DNA from: Chlorops oryzae
Taxonomy: Eukaryota; Arthropoda; Insecta; Diptera; Chloropidae
Assembly: GCA_020466095.1 (NCBI GenBank)
Contig: CM035808.1
Coordinates: 85,352,779-85,416,778 of the forward strand
DNA: 64,000 nucleotides
Reading direction: 5' to 3'
Below are positions 21,401 through 31,127 of this stretch, in pieces. Position numbers and translations under genes: made by a program. The notes beneath the pieces were generated by a model. That model searched no databases. It was not told the DNA's origin and saw nothing but the letters and a program-made list of their open reading frames with translations. Within the stretch, counting starts at the first letter, position 1, and each line of letters begins with the position of its first letter.

Positions 21401-22171
21401 ATAAGTGCACCAGTTCATTTTCATCTCTCAACATTGATTGCAATCGCTCAACAATATGCCGTCTCAAATTTGATGAAACGTCGCACCGCAGATTAGTTTC
21501 TACAGATGTATTGCCAACAAAGTATATTTGCAAGAATTGATAACTTTGTTCCCCAAAAGGCAATAAAGAACCAAATCGATGGTATACTTGGCCTTGTATC
21601 TGTTTAATATCAATAATTTCGCAAATGAACGGGATATATATTCATCAAAATAAATATGAACTGTGTCATACGAAGTATTTACCTTGAAAGTGGGCATAAA
21701 ATTGTCTCGAACAATGTTCCTCGCACCGAAAGATGTCATTTGAAAACATCCATTGTACAACTGAATATTCTTCAAAAAATGATCTGATTCGGGCGATCCG
21801 CCAATAAGCAATGAACGCAATGGCTCAGGTGGCGGAATCAATTGAAACAATTTCACTTGACCATTTGAACAACACAATCCAGGAGTTTCATGTTTAAATT
21901 TCAATGCCTAACAGTGACTGCACACAATAGACATTGATCCAATTGAAACGACATCAAGTTCAGCACAATTCAAAGTGGCATCATACGAAAATGCTGCACG
22001 TTCCAAAATAATATTTCTGTTTCTCGAAGCTCTCAAGCGAGCCATATTATTTCTAACGGTTTCATTTATATCACGACGCTGTGCATCACTTTGCAATGCT
22101 CGAGCAGCCGCACATAATGTTACGTTGGGTGTACGGCGCCCCAATGCAGAACGACGATGTCCGCGGGGCAT
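18480..22171 (-). pseudogene. Helitron Rep/helicase, frameshifted and missing the Rep nuclease core
   Basis: The product begins MPRGHRRSALGRRTPN at 22171, followed by a FKHETPGLCCSNGQVKL region (21904 downwards), a piece to 21104 and, after a probable 99-bp GT-AG intron (21005-21103), a piece beginning GTETNQKVS. Around 20700 SPRHMHE is joined to the FSFHKHERYPTVVHL segment that in full-length proteins lies far downstream, so the HUH and tyrosine motifs of the nickase are absent. The Pif1-type helicase follows: Walker A (GGTGKT) is present only in a shifted frame at about 19750, Walker B is IIWDECTM, and the end is QAQGQTL and YVACSRVGK, stopping at 18480. At least five frame changes exist. 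Family features are from general knowledge of Helitrons. Confidence 0.88.
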
Positions 22172-22204
22172 TTTTACCACAAACAATTTAAATGAATATT
22201 CCCG

Positions 22205-22640
22205 AGGAATTTTATCTCGAGAAAATTTTCTCCGCGGAAAATGGAAGTCTTCTAAGCCACCAATTAAGAATAGAAAGCGATGGCCTTTGCTTAAAACCAT
22301 TTGAAGTTCTTACTTCATTCATATAACCTTCCCAGTTTTCTTTGAATGGGAGAATTTTTTCCAAATCCGCACGAAAAAATTTCTCAAGAGTATGTAGACT
22401 CAGGCTGAATACAATAAAATGTTCATAAAACAAAATAACAACTAAAATTATGAAAATCGATTTCCAAACATTAAAACGAACACTTTCTTTAAATTTTCTC
22501 CGCGAAAAATGGAAGTCTACAAAGCCAATAACTAAGAAAAGAAACGATGACCTTTGCTTCATATTACCTTCCCAGTGTTCTTTGAATGGGATAATTTTTT
22601 CCAAATCCGCAGGAGTATTTAAAATCAGGCTGAATTGTTC
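22205..22640. repeat. Direct duplication inside the Helitron 5' region
   Basis: About 150 bp at 22213-22365 (ATTTTCTCCGCGGAAAATGG ... CCAAATCCGC) recurs in the same direction at 22493-22610 with diverged bases and small gaps. It lies upstream of the Rep start and may be promoter duplication. Confidence 0.75.
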
Positions 22641-23125
22641 ACAAATTCTTGCTGAAATATATTTTGGAATATATATACGAATCTAATTTCGACAAATGTA
22701 GTGAATAACGAAATCAATATCGATATTATCGACAGTTTTCTTACAACTCACAAAAATGCTGATATCTCACGACACATGCACCAATGTCGCATATAGCTTA
22801 AAACATTTAGGCAGACTTCACCTTTCAAACAAAAAAAACTGCATGCAAATCGGTTCAGTCAGTGCCGAGAAAGTTCAACACAAACACATTTCGCAACATT
22901 ATTTTATATATTTAGATATTCACATATATATATATATATCTATGTTATTTAAGTTTCAGCTTTTACAATAGTTTATTCCCTGCAAATTTCGAGTCAAATG
23001 ACAACGCTGAAGACGGACAACGAGAAACCAAACGACCCAATAGGAAAAAAAAGAATAAACGTAGAATCGGTGACCAGTTGCATGTAAGTGGGGAATTTGA
23101 TGAAGTAAAGTTTTTGTTTTATTTT

Positions 23126-23406
23126 CCCAGTCGGCATTTTAAATTGCTACAATATTGCAGCAGTATTGCTTCTGCAATATTGCACATTGCAGTTATGTTG
23201 CTGCAATATGTGAATTTCCGCCTTTTCATTATATATGTATATATATTATATATGCAATATTGCAGCAATATTTTATTATTAATATTGTAAATGCAACACT
23301 GCTGCAACATTACAGCAATGTTACACTTTCAATATTACAACTTTTACATTGTTATAATATTACTGCAACATTATTCTTGCAGAAGCAATATAACATGCCG
23401 TGTGGG
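23126..23406. mobile_element. MITE-like unit filled with TGCAATATTGC-type palindromes
   Basis: CCCAGTCGGCAT at 23126 and its inverted counterpart ATGCCGTGTGGG ending at 23406 agree at 10 of 12 positions and bound 281 bp. The inside consists of many variants of AATATTGCAGCAATATT and TGCAACATT. No target duplication is obvious. No gene. The stretch 22917-23125 to its left is A+T-rich without a gene. Confidence 0.5.
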
Positions 23407-23800
23407 TTATTATTATCTTAAACGTAATAAAGTTTTGTTGAATTTAACGTAGCATAACAAAATCTGGTTCAATTTAGTTTAAGTTCAAAGGACAGTCGTT
23501 TAGGCTAGCGTTAAGAAAAATATGAAATGAAATATTAGTTACCGGACGTATAAAGTAAGAGAGAATATGGGAAGATTAAAGGCAAATTATATACATATAA
23601 AATAAAAATAAAAATAATAATAAAAAAATAAAAAATATAAAAAAATTAACAAAAGAAATCAAAAAAAATCACAACAAAAAGAGACAAAAATAAACAAAAA
23701 AAAAACTAAAACAAACAAAAATTATACAAAAAAAAAGAAAAAACGAAAAGGTTCACAAAAGGAAAGTTGTCTAAAAAATTAAAATTATTTAGTTATACTA
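23407..23800. other. A-rich low-complexity spacer
   Basis: Poly-A-rich sequence with AAAATAA and ACAAAAA runs (23590-23760). I see no gene or element end. Confidence 0.7.
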
Positions 23801-23887
23801 TAACGACTGCTGCGAGGGATCCGGCACAGTAACGACTGCTGCGAGGGATCCGGCACAGTAACGACAGCAGCGGGGGATCCGGTACAA
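23801..23887 (+). repeat. 29-bp tandem repeat, three units
   Basis: Units start at 23801, 23830 and 23859 and contain TAACGACTGCTGCGAGGGAT. The first two are identical over at least 27 bases; the third has four to five changes. A fourth decayed unit may follow. Confidence 0.9.
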
Positions 23888-24555
23888 CAACGATTGCAGT
23901 GAAGAATCCAAAATATATACGGCGCGAACAGTGGCGGTATGTGCCCGTCACGTATAACTATAATAAACAAGGGTCAAATTGCTTTGGCCAGCAATATTCA
24001 AAGTCAAATGCATTATGTATAACCAATGCCAAGGCCACAAGAATTGCAACGTTCGACAAGGCCAAGGGCATAGTCATACAGCAGCACAAGCCAAGCTTCA
24101 AAATATTACAATAACAGAGGGCCCCCGCAAATGGTAACCATCAGCACCTTCGCTAATCTGACACAAGAAATATTCAATACAACTGCAAGCTAACAATTGG
24201 AACCCCCGACGTCACAAGGTTGTTCGGTTGTTGTTCGATAACGTTGCGTGTTCAAACGCATGTATGAGGTGTTAAAATTGAAGCAACACTACATCAAAAT
24301 GAAGAAACTCCGGTGCAACCCCGAGACCAATCGAACCGAAACAAGCCCCTCTCCAAACCCTCCAAACCCAATCCGATATTTTCTTTTGCTGTGGACACGG
24401 GAGATTAAGACAGGCCATCGTATCCAGAGAGTACATCTTTTTCTCAACACCGAACACTTTATCGGCTTCCCGTTGCAGGAAAATCCGCAAACAGTTCGAA
24501 ATGCCCAGCCAGCATCCAATGGTTGTCCTCCATGGCCAGTGGAGGTATTTAACTG
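23888..24555. other. Unrecognised sequence with short open frames
   Basis: Plus-strand frames of 71 codons (23899-24114) and 111 codons (24248-24583) exist but show no domain, motif or start context I recognise. Base composition is less A+T-rich than the flanks, so it may be a remnant of an unidentified element. Confidence 0.4.
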
Positions 24556-24741
24556 TTACGTTAAGGTGTTAAAGTGCGTGTGAAATAAATGCACCCGTTG
24601 AGACGATGGCATTAGGAAATCACTCAGGGCCCACCGCAAAAATACATAAACTAAGTAATCATTAAACCACTTCCCAGTCTCAAGACGTTGGAAATCCTGC
24701 CCAGTCAGTTCAACACGTCTTAAGGAAAATTTTTTCGGGGA
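24556..24741 (-). pseudogene. Isolated SENP/Ulp1-like protease exon
   Basis: The minus-strand frame reads VELTGQDFQRLETGKWFNDY, then FLRWAL and RVHLFHTHFNTL. This is the N-terminal part of the C48 (SUMO-specific protease) catalytic domain, where a conserved 'L...E.LND' segment and an 'R.H.F...F...L' strand precede the catalytic histidine. A good splice acceptor (TTACTTTTTCAG) sits directly before it at 24742. The His, Asp and Cys of the active site lie further downstream and were not found. It may be one exon of a gene or a captured fragment; with no neighbouring exon seen I call it a pseudogene, without certainty. Confidence 0.6.
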
Positions 24742-24744
24742 CTG

Positions 24745-25560
24745 AAAAAGTAATAAAATGTCGTGTAAGTTATTAGAGTAAAAAAATAATAATAATAATA
24801 ATAATAATAAACTTAACATTGGAGAATTATTTTTACGGTGAAGGGGTAGGCTTAATAATTAATTTTACAAATGATAAGCTCTACTTTTTCACACGTTGGC
24901 AAATTATCGATGGATAACTGGCGCTGCACTACAGACCAACACGCTATTTTAAAGTCAATAACAGCTTATCCATGCACATTTCCAGAAACGAAAATTTAAT
25001 TCGTGAGTTAACAATTCGGAAGCACGCGACAAAGTAAAGTAAATATGTAAGCTAAATATATATGTTATATGACTAACAACTAATAACTAATTACTATAAA
25101 CAAAACTACTAACCTTATCCAGAGCGTTAATTTTCTCCAAGAAATATGCACTGGAGATCACCCTACAAATCACAAACATTTGAAATACAACAAAAGCAAA
25201 AACAACAACAACAAAAATAAAATAAATAGCATTCAACACTCACAACAAAACACACCCAATTATCAAAATGCGAAGTTTTGTAGAGCTTTGCATATAAAAA
25301 AACAAAAAAAAAAAAGAAAAAAAACACACAAAAATGTTTATAACAGCATATTTTCTAAAAGCAAAAAGGTAATCAAGGAAAAATGTTCCAAACAGACAAA
25401 CAAAAATGTATAAATGGTAAGGTCAATGGCATAAATGCTAGATTAAGCAACTCAAAAGTAAAAAGGCAAAATTGTTTATGTAAACAAATAAATTGAACCG
25501 TGGAAAAGCTGTGAATTCATGAAAAAAATTGTAAAGTATATAGGAAAATAGAGATAAGTA
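24745..25560. other. A+T-rich spacer
   Basis: A TAA/ATT microsatellite at 24784-24812, then A-rich runs (25180-25420). No gene, TIR or LTR recognised. Confidence 0.6.
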
Positions 25561-25852
25561 TACCTAGGATATAAGCCAACAGCTATGCACTTCGCAACTA
25601 GACCCACACCACCCAGATACCAAAATCATCATATACGACTATCTCTGCCGCGATATATATCGACCAACAACGTACCACATCGGTCAACGTAACTAGACCA
25701 CAGCAGCAACACAAACGGCTATCCCTGCTACAACACGGACCTAACCTCCAAGCACAAATCAACTCAAACATATTTAGCTGATCAGTTTGCACACACCTAC
25801 TTCCATCAAACCACATGCCACCCTGTGGCACTTTCCTCAAAGGGGTGAGGAA
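25561..25852 (+). other. Probable 3' end of an LTR element with polypurine tract
   Basis: C/A-rich sequence with no clear protein, ending in AAAGGGGTGAGGA immediately before the LTR at 25853. A purine tract here suggests that the LTR is a 3' LTR and not a solo LTR. Confidence 0.45.
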
Positions 25853-26403
25853 TGTTATGAGTCACTCACACAGCGTCGCAGACAAATGTTGAAGTAGGTC
25901 AAGGGCGCCAAGCGAACGATCATACTATTGATGTAGGTAAGGCACGTCGAGCGAGCGAGCATGCATTCACTTTCGCGAAATTGCAAGCATGCATTTTCTT
26001 CGCCGCAATAAGAACGACACGCGCAATAACTGTGCAATGCAGGTGACCGTATTAACTCGCATAAGTAGCCAACTCTGGTGTATGTCGTAACAGCTATGTC
26101 GAAAGAACGGAATATATCGCAAGAACGATTTCGACATAATAAGTGCAACTCTGTCATATGTCGCAAGAGCAAGTTTGAGGTCAAAGCAGACTATATAAGT
26201 AGAAGTCAGAGCTTCAGTCGGGAGATTTAACAAGTTATCGTTTGGTCTTCGTAAACTAGTTAAGTAAAAGAGTTGCAACCATTTTAAGATAGTTGTAAAA
26301 TAAAAAGCTTAAAGGAACGGCTAAAGCCTACAACAATTACAAAGATTAAAAGAAATCCTTCACGACGTTTTTAATTATCAGAGACAGGACGAGCATCATA
26401 ACG
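25853..26403 (+). repeat. LTR of an unplaced retrotransposon
   Basis: It begins TGTTATGA and ends TCATAACG, nearly inverse ends (the last base departs from the expected A). Inside are a TATA box with an initiator and an AAAATAAA polyadenylation-type signal at 26297. No partner LTR is in the window and no target duplication was found. Confidence 0.6.
26190..26219 (+). promoter_or_regulatory. LTR core promoter
   Basis: CTATATAAGT at 26191-26200 is followed about 20 bases later by the arthropod initiator TCAGTC (26214-26219). Confidence 0.55.
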
Positions 26404-26438
26404 CGTCTTTAACATAGCATACAAAGTTGTATTATGAT

Positions 26439-26619
26439 TGTTTGGGCCCGTAAAGAATTATTGGTCTTGCGACCGAAATGGGGCAAAGGGAAATCGTATG
26501 TAGATGAAATAAAAGCTCGTAGCTTTGACTGGTGGCGTCGGACGGATTGGGGTCGTGGTTCTGTCGTGACGGTTGCTGCTGCTGAGGCTGTTGTTGTTTC
26601 TGCTGCTGTTGTGGTTGGC
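26439..26619 (-). repeat. Truncated 3' LTR of the BEL/Pao element
   Basis: Matches 28116-28295 with a few substitutions and a small gap in the GCTGCTGTTG-rich part, then departs abruptly at about 26620 into gag sequence. Confidence 0.88.
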
Positions 26620-27510
26620 TGATGGAGAATGTGCGCGGGGGCAGTAGGCAATAGGACCTGAGTGTGGCTGTCAGCCACATGTGCGTTGGTTTGATGGGAG
26701 GAAATCGAGGCTCCGATTGGGGACGGTGACGTCGCCGCTGCAACAGCGGAGCTCGTCGTCGGCCGGGGGTATGGGAGGACGGAGGAGAAGCATCTTTCGG
26801 TGAGACCGCGGGAGCATGTCCATGAAGCAGCGTGTGGTGCCGCTTCTAACACTTCGCACATCGATAGGGGCTGGTACATTTTGCCGAGCGATGGGAGGCA
26901 GTCAAACAATTAAAACATCTGTTATTTTGCGCGATAAATCTATGACGATCGTCGACCGTCATTTCCAAAAATTGTGGGCACTGTCGCAGTGCGTGATCAT
27001 TTCCACACAGGTGGCACGCGTTCGCCGGCTGCTCGCGACCGAGAAAGATGTTTGTAGGTAGTGAAGAAATTTTCACATAATAGGTGTGGTATTGCATGCT
27101 AGACATTGAATCCACTGAGTTTTTAAGGAGATCCAGTAGCTCAAGAAGATGGGCTTGGGCGTCGTGATAAATCCCCCAACACGCCTCTAGAGTATCCGAC
27201 AGATTTGTAACTTCGTCCGAATCGACAGCATCGGAAAGACAGGCGTCGTCGTAAGCCTTCTCCACACTGAGTCGAGGTCCGTCCTCGCGTCGTCCAGCAG
27301 AAATCTCGGTGAATTTTCATCATACCTCTTACGTAATCTGCACGAATCTATGAATCCATTGAGAGTGTCGTTGAAATTTCCAATCAAAATCATGTCCATC
27401 GAACGATTGAAACAGCGACCGAAGAAAACCAAAGTAGCAGCGCTGCGATATAGCTGACCAACGTTCTTTCGTCTAATTTGCTTGGTCTGGGAATTCAAAT
27501 CGTTTATAAA
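26620..27510 (-). pseudogene. BEL/Pao gag, frameshifted and truncated
   Basis: Minus-strand pieces at 27498-27260 (with GRCFNRSMDMILIGNFNDTL), 27265-26846 and 26845-26620. The middle one carries two knuckles typical of BEL/Pao Gag: CHLCGNDHALRQC, with RHRFIAQNNRCFNCL before the second, then RCAKC; a stop separates this from KRHHTLLH, the well-known continuation. It ends in VLLPTAP, where the protease should begin, and is cut by fusion to the LTR. Knuckles bind the genomic RNA. Breaks: a frameshift near 27262, a stop at 26843-26845 and the end truncation. Confidence 0.85.
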
Positions 27511-27832
27511 TTGTTCAGGCTTTATTTAAATTGGTTAGCTAGTACACCAATGAATTTAGAAAATACGCAAATAAAATAAGTAGTCGAAATTTAATTGTCA
27601 ATTCTTTATTTCTCAACAGGCTAGGCAGTGCAGCCTACTAATAATTTTCGTCCGGTGTATGCAATAATTCATATTCTTCTGAGTGAAGAAATCGCATGCG
27701 AAAAAAATCCGCCTTGCTTCGTACGCCAACTGCGAATTCAAATCGAAAGATCGAAACAGCGACCGAAAAGACAAACGGTAGCAGCGCTGCGATATTGCTG
27801 ACCGACGTGCTTGTCGTCTAATTTGCTTTGTC
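27403..27832. repeat. Duplicated ~85-bp segment in the BEL leader/gag start
   Basis: 27406-27487 (GAAACAGCGACCGAAGAAAA ... GTCTAATTTGCTTGGTCT) recurs in the same direction at 27752-27832. About 260 bp lie between, bounded by GAATTCAAATCG at 27490 and 27731. Confidence 0.8.
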
Positions 27833-28096
27833 TTCTCTTTGCTTACGTGGAAAATCCGTTAGGCCTATCAATTGAAGACAGAGCAACGCAAATATACGCA
27901 CTGGTCACCCCGCTGCCGCTCACCTTTTGGTTTCCACTTGCCACGAGAGCGAGACAGGCACTTTAGTTCGAATGAGAAAAAGCCTTTAAGCACTGCACTT
28001 GTACTGTCCGTTAGACTTTGAAGGGCACTGTAGGGCTCACTCCACGTGCACTGGAATGGGCTATGGATGGAAGTTTTCTCCAAGAAGCCAGGACTC

Positions 28097-28114
28097 CTGG
28101 ACACAGGATCGCCA
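28097..28114 (-). promoter_or_regulatory. BEL/Pao primer binding site
   Basis: TGGCGATCCTGTGTCCAGG on the minus strand, one base from the 5' LTR end. Confidence 0.6.
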
Positions 28115-28115
28115 A

Positions 28116-28636
28116 TGTTTGGGCCCGTAAAGAATTAGTGGTCTTGCGACCCAAATGGGGCAAAGGGAAATCGTATGTAGATGAAATAAAAGCTCGTACC
28201 TTTGACTGGTGGCGTCGGACGGATTGGTGTCGTGGTTCTGTCGTGACGGTTGCTGCTGCTGAGGCTGTTGTGGTTCTGCTGCTGTTGTGGTTGGCGTTTT
28301 TTCTGCGTTGATTGCTGTTGGATTCGTGGGTTTTAAAAGAGTCCCGTGGCAAATTTACCGACGATTATTGGAGAAAAAAAGGTGTCGCGAACGCGGCCCG
28401 CACTTCACAATACACTTCACTGACTCGTATTTTAAATCGGAACGTGGTAGAAAATCGCGGACGTGTTTCACTGGCAACTGTTCTTTTTTTAATATTATTT
28501 AAAACCCATCGTAGTTGCCAGTCAAGCCCGGAGGGAAAAGTGGCGAGCAGCTGGGCTCGAAGTGCTGCCCTCGTTTTTCCCGTTTTTTCGCCGCTGGTGG
28601 GATTTAGCTGCGTAGCGACAGCGGCAAAAACGGACA
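28116..28636 (-). repeat. 5' LTR of the BEL/Pao element
   Basis: 521 bp, starting TGTCCG and ending AAACA on the minus strand, followed by the ATGAT duplication at 28637. Confidence 0.88.
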
Positions 28637-31127
28637 ATGATTAAGATGCACGTAAATGGTTAAGGATGTTTGATGTATTTCGAAGAAATAACGGTCAGTT
28701 TGAAAACAAAATGCTTTTTTACAGAAGGCACTCATCAAGTTCGTGCGGTTGTCTATTGAGTGTTTCGAACAAACAAAGCAATGCCTTGGTTTTGCTTCAG
28801 GGTTTTTGGTGAGATAGTGGCCTATTATTTCTTTCGATTTATTCATCCTCGATCGCTTGTGATCATCCTTTGGAGTTATGTTACGAGGTATTTGGCGAGA
28901 CGTATAGCCGTTAAGCAACTGGATCGCTAGCGGCTCGCGAAATTCTACCGCCTTTAGTGAAAATGGGTTCTCATTGCTGGCTTAAATCTTGTTTTATACA
29001 ACACAGGACAGAGAAGCAGTTGGGCATTATAAGGAGATTTGTGAGGTTAAAAAAAGGCTTTTTATACGAATTTGGCAGGGTCTTTAGTTGCTATAAAAGA
29101 CAGTTAAACTTTTTGGGAAAATTTGCGAAAACTCAATGGAGCAACCTATTTAAAGGGGAGAAATCTCACAGCGGAATGCTTAGCGGCATAGTTTAGAAGC
29201 CTTTTAAATGAAAGCATCGGCAATGTTTCATTCCATTATGCGGCCCCGCTCATAGAAGATGAGGACTTAGATTTTAGAATTATAATGGAAGAAGTATACC
29301 AGGTACTCATGAAAGCAAAAAGGAATAAAGCGCCAGGGGAAAATCGTATACCTATAGAATTCATTAAATATGCCACGCCAAAGTTCATAGAAAAACTTAC
29401 TGAAGCGTTCAATCATATCTTCGATGTTGGAAGAACGCCAGAAAACTTTCGGCGGGCGATTATATTTCCTTTATACAAAAAGGGGGACGTTAAGAACCCA
29501 GAAAACTATAGGGCAATATCTTTCCTCAATACAACCGCTATAGTTTTTACAAGCATTCTATATGCGAGGCTTAATGACTGGGTTATTAAAAATAACAAAT
29601 TAGGTGAATATTAGTCCGGCTTTCGGAAGGACTACTCTCCAATTGATAATATATTTGTTCTTACCAACTTGGCAAGATCATATATAAGCCGTAATAAGAA
29701 GTTGTACGTTTTTTACGTTGATTTCAAAGCAGCGTTCGACAATATAAATAGAAACGCAATGTTATACAAATTAAATAACCTAGGACTGTCTTCAAAAATA
29801 ATGAAAGTCATTCAAGATCTCTACTTTGACACAAAATCGGCAGTTTGGGATGGAGAACTTTTGTCAAATTGGTTTGATACAACCGCAGGTGTGAGGCAGG
29901 GTTGCATTTTAAGTCCGCTTTTATTCGCGTTATTTTTGGATGACCTAAACAGCTTTCTTCCACGTGGAGTTTTTATCGGAAATGTTAACATTAAGGCTAT
30001 GCTATATGCTGATGATGTTGCAATAATCGCAGACTCACCAAGAATGATGCAGATGATGATAAATAAGCTGTATCAATACTGCGAATTATGGGGCTTGGAG
30101 GTAAATTTTGCGAAATCTAAAATTATGGTTTTTAGAAAGCATATAAGGCGACTTAGGGGAGATGAAAATTGGCAGATGGGAAATCAGCAGTTGGAAGTTG
30201 TGAAGACTTATAAGTATTTGGGAGTATGGTTGAGCTCTAATGCAAGCTTTAACTACCACCTTAAAGAGAGGCTGAAAGAAGTGAAACGTGCCATAAATAT
30301 GTCGTGGATAAAAGTGTTGGGAAATAATAAAGTTAAACTATCAGTTAGATATAGAGTGTTTGATGCGGCAGTCAAATCAATACTGTTTTATGCTGCTCAG
30401 GTGTGGGGTATAGATAGGTTCGGCGAAGTAGAAAAACTGTTAATCTGCTACATAAAAATACCTAAAAATGCCTAGAAATACTCCGAATTACATTATTCAT
30501 ATTGAAACGGGTCTACCAACGCTGTTCACTCAAACCCTAAAAATCCATTTCGAATACATGAACCGTGCAATGAATCTTTCCGATGGACGTATTCCAAAAA
30601 TACTGACCCGTTTTTTACTGGAAGAAAATATTTTGGTTTTTGAGAAGCAGACTGCAATAGGAAATGAGTTAGAGGTTGAGTGGGAAAGAGGTGATAGCAC
30701 CAACTGGTGTCTTTGGCAACAAAACATCATCGAGAAAGTTATAGAAAGAGATCGAGAAAGCATTATTGAAAAGGCAAGAAATAGCAGAACCAGAGATGCA
30801 TATAGCAAGCTCAAGTACGACCTCGGTGAGAATAACTATTTCAACGACAAATATAACATTGAAGCTATTCGAACTACTTTTAAGACACGGGGAGAATTAT
30901 TAAAATCGTGCTATATGCCATATATTAGCAATTCAACCACTTTGTGCACTATGTGCAATCTCCAAGTTAAGGCTGATGTTCTGCATTTGATTGGTGAATG
31001 CCCGATTTTTGCAGAATTCAAAATTGTTTACTTTGACAGACCAAAGCTTGAAAAAAATGAAGTTCTATGTGAATTAAATGGGGAAAATTGGTTCATACTG
31101 GCAAAATTTATCAGGGAAACTTTAATA

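Larger units (their letters stand above)
17287..22916 (-). mobile_element. Helitron, degraded, with internal minisatellite
   Basis: Read on the minus strand the 3' end is CTAG followed by T (17287-17290), with a perfect 7-bp-stem hairpin at 17301-17317 ten bases inside. Both are hallmarks of Helitrons, which insert between A and T. The 5' end is proposed at 22916, where the minus strand reads A then TCTAAATATATAAAATAATG, a typical Helitron start; this end is less certain. Inside are the Rep/helicase pseudogene (18480-22171) and a minisatellite between the helicase stop and the 3' hairpin. The length (5.6 kb) suits an autonomous Helitron that has lost part of Rep. Confidence 0.82.
26439..28636 (-). 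mobile_element. BEL/Pao retrotransposon lacking pol
   Basis: ATGAT stands on both sides (26434-26438 and 28637-28641), a 5-bp target duplication. Minus-strand order: a complete 521-bp 5' LTR (28116-28636, TGT...ACA), a primer site, a leader, gag, and then directly the last 181 bp of the 3' LTR (26439-26619). The protease, RT, RNase H and integrase regions and the U3 part of the 3' LTR are missing, so gag is joined to the LTR. The intact target duplication shows that the ends are authentic. Confidence 0.88.

Noticed and set aside
21975..22304. 109-aa Ala/Arg-rich plus-strand ORF
   Set aside because: Antisense to the Helitron Rep N-terminus, which has recognisable motifs.
24248..24583. 111-aa plus-strand ORF
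   Set aside because: Overlaps the Ulp1-like exon antisense and shows no domain of its own.
26434..26622. Val/Ala-rich plus-strand ORF
   Set aside because: Antisense CAG/CTG-type repeats in the BEL LTR.
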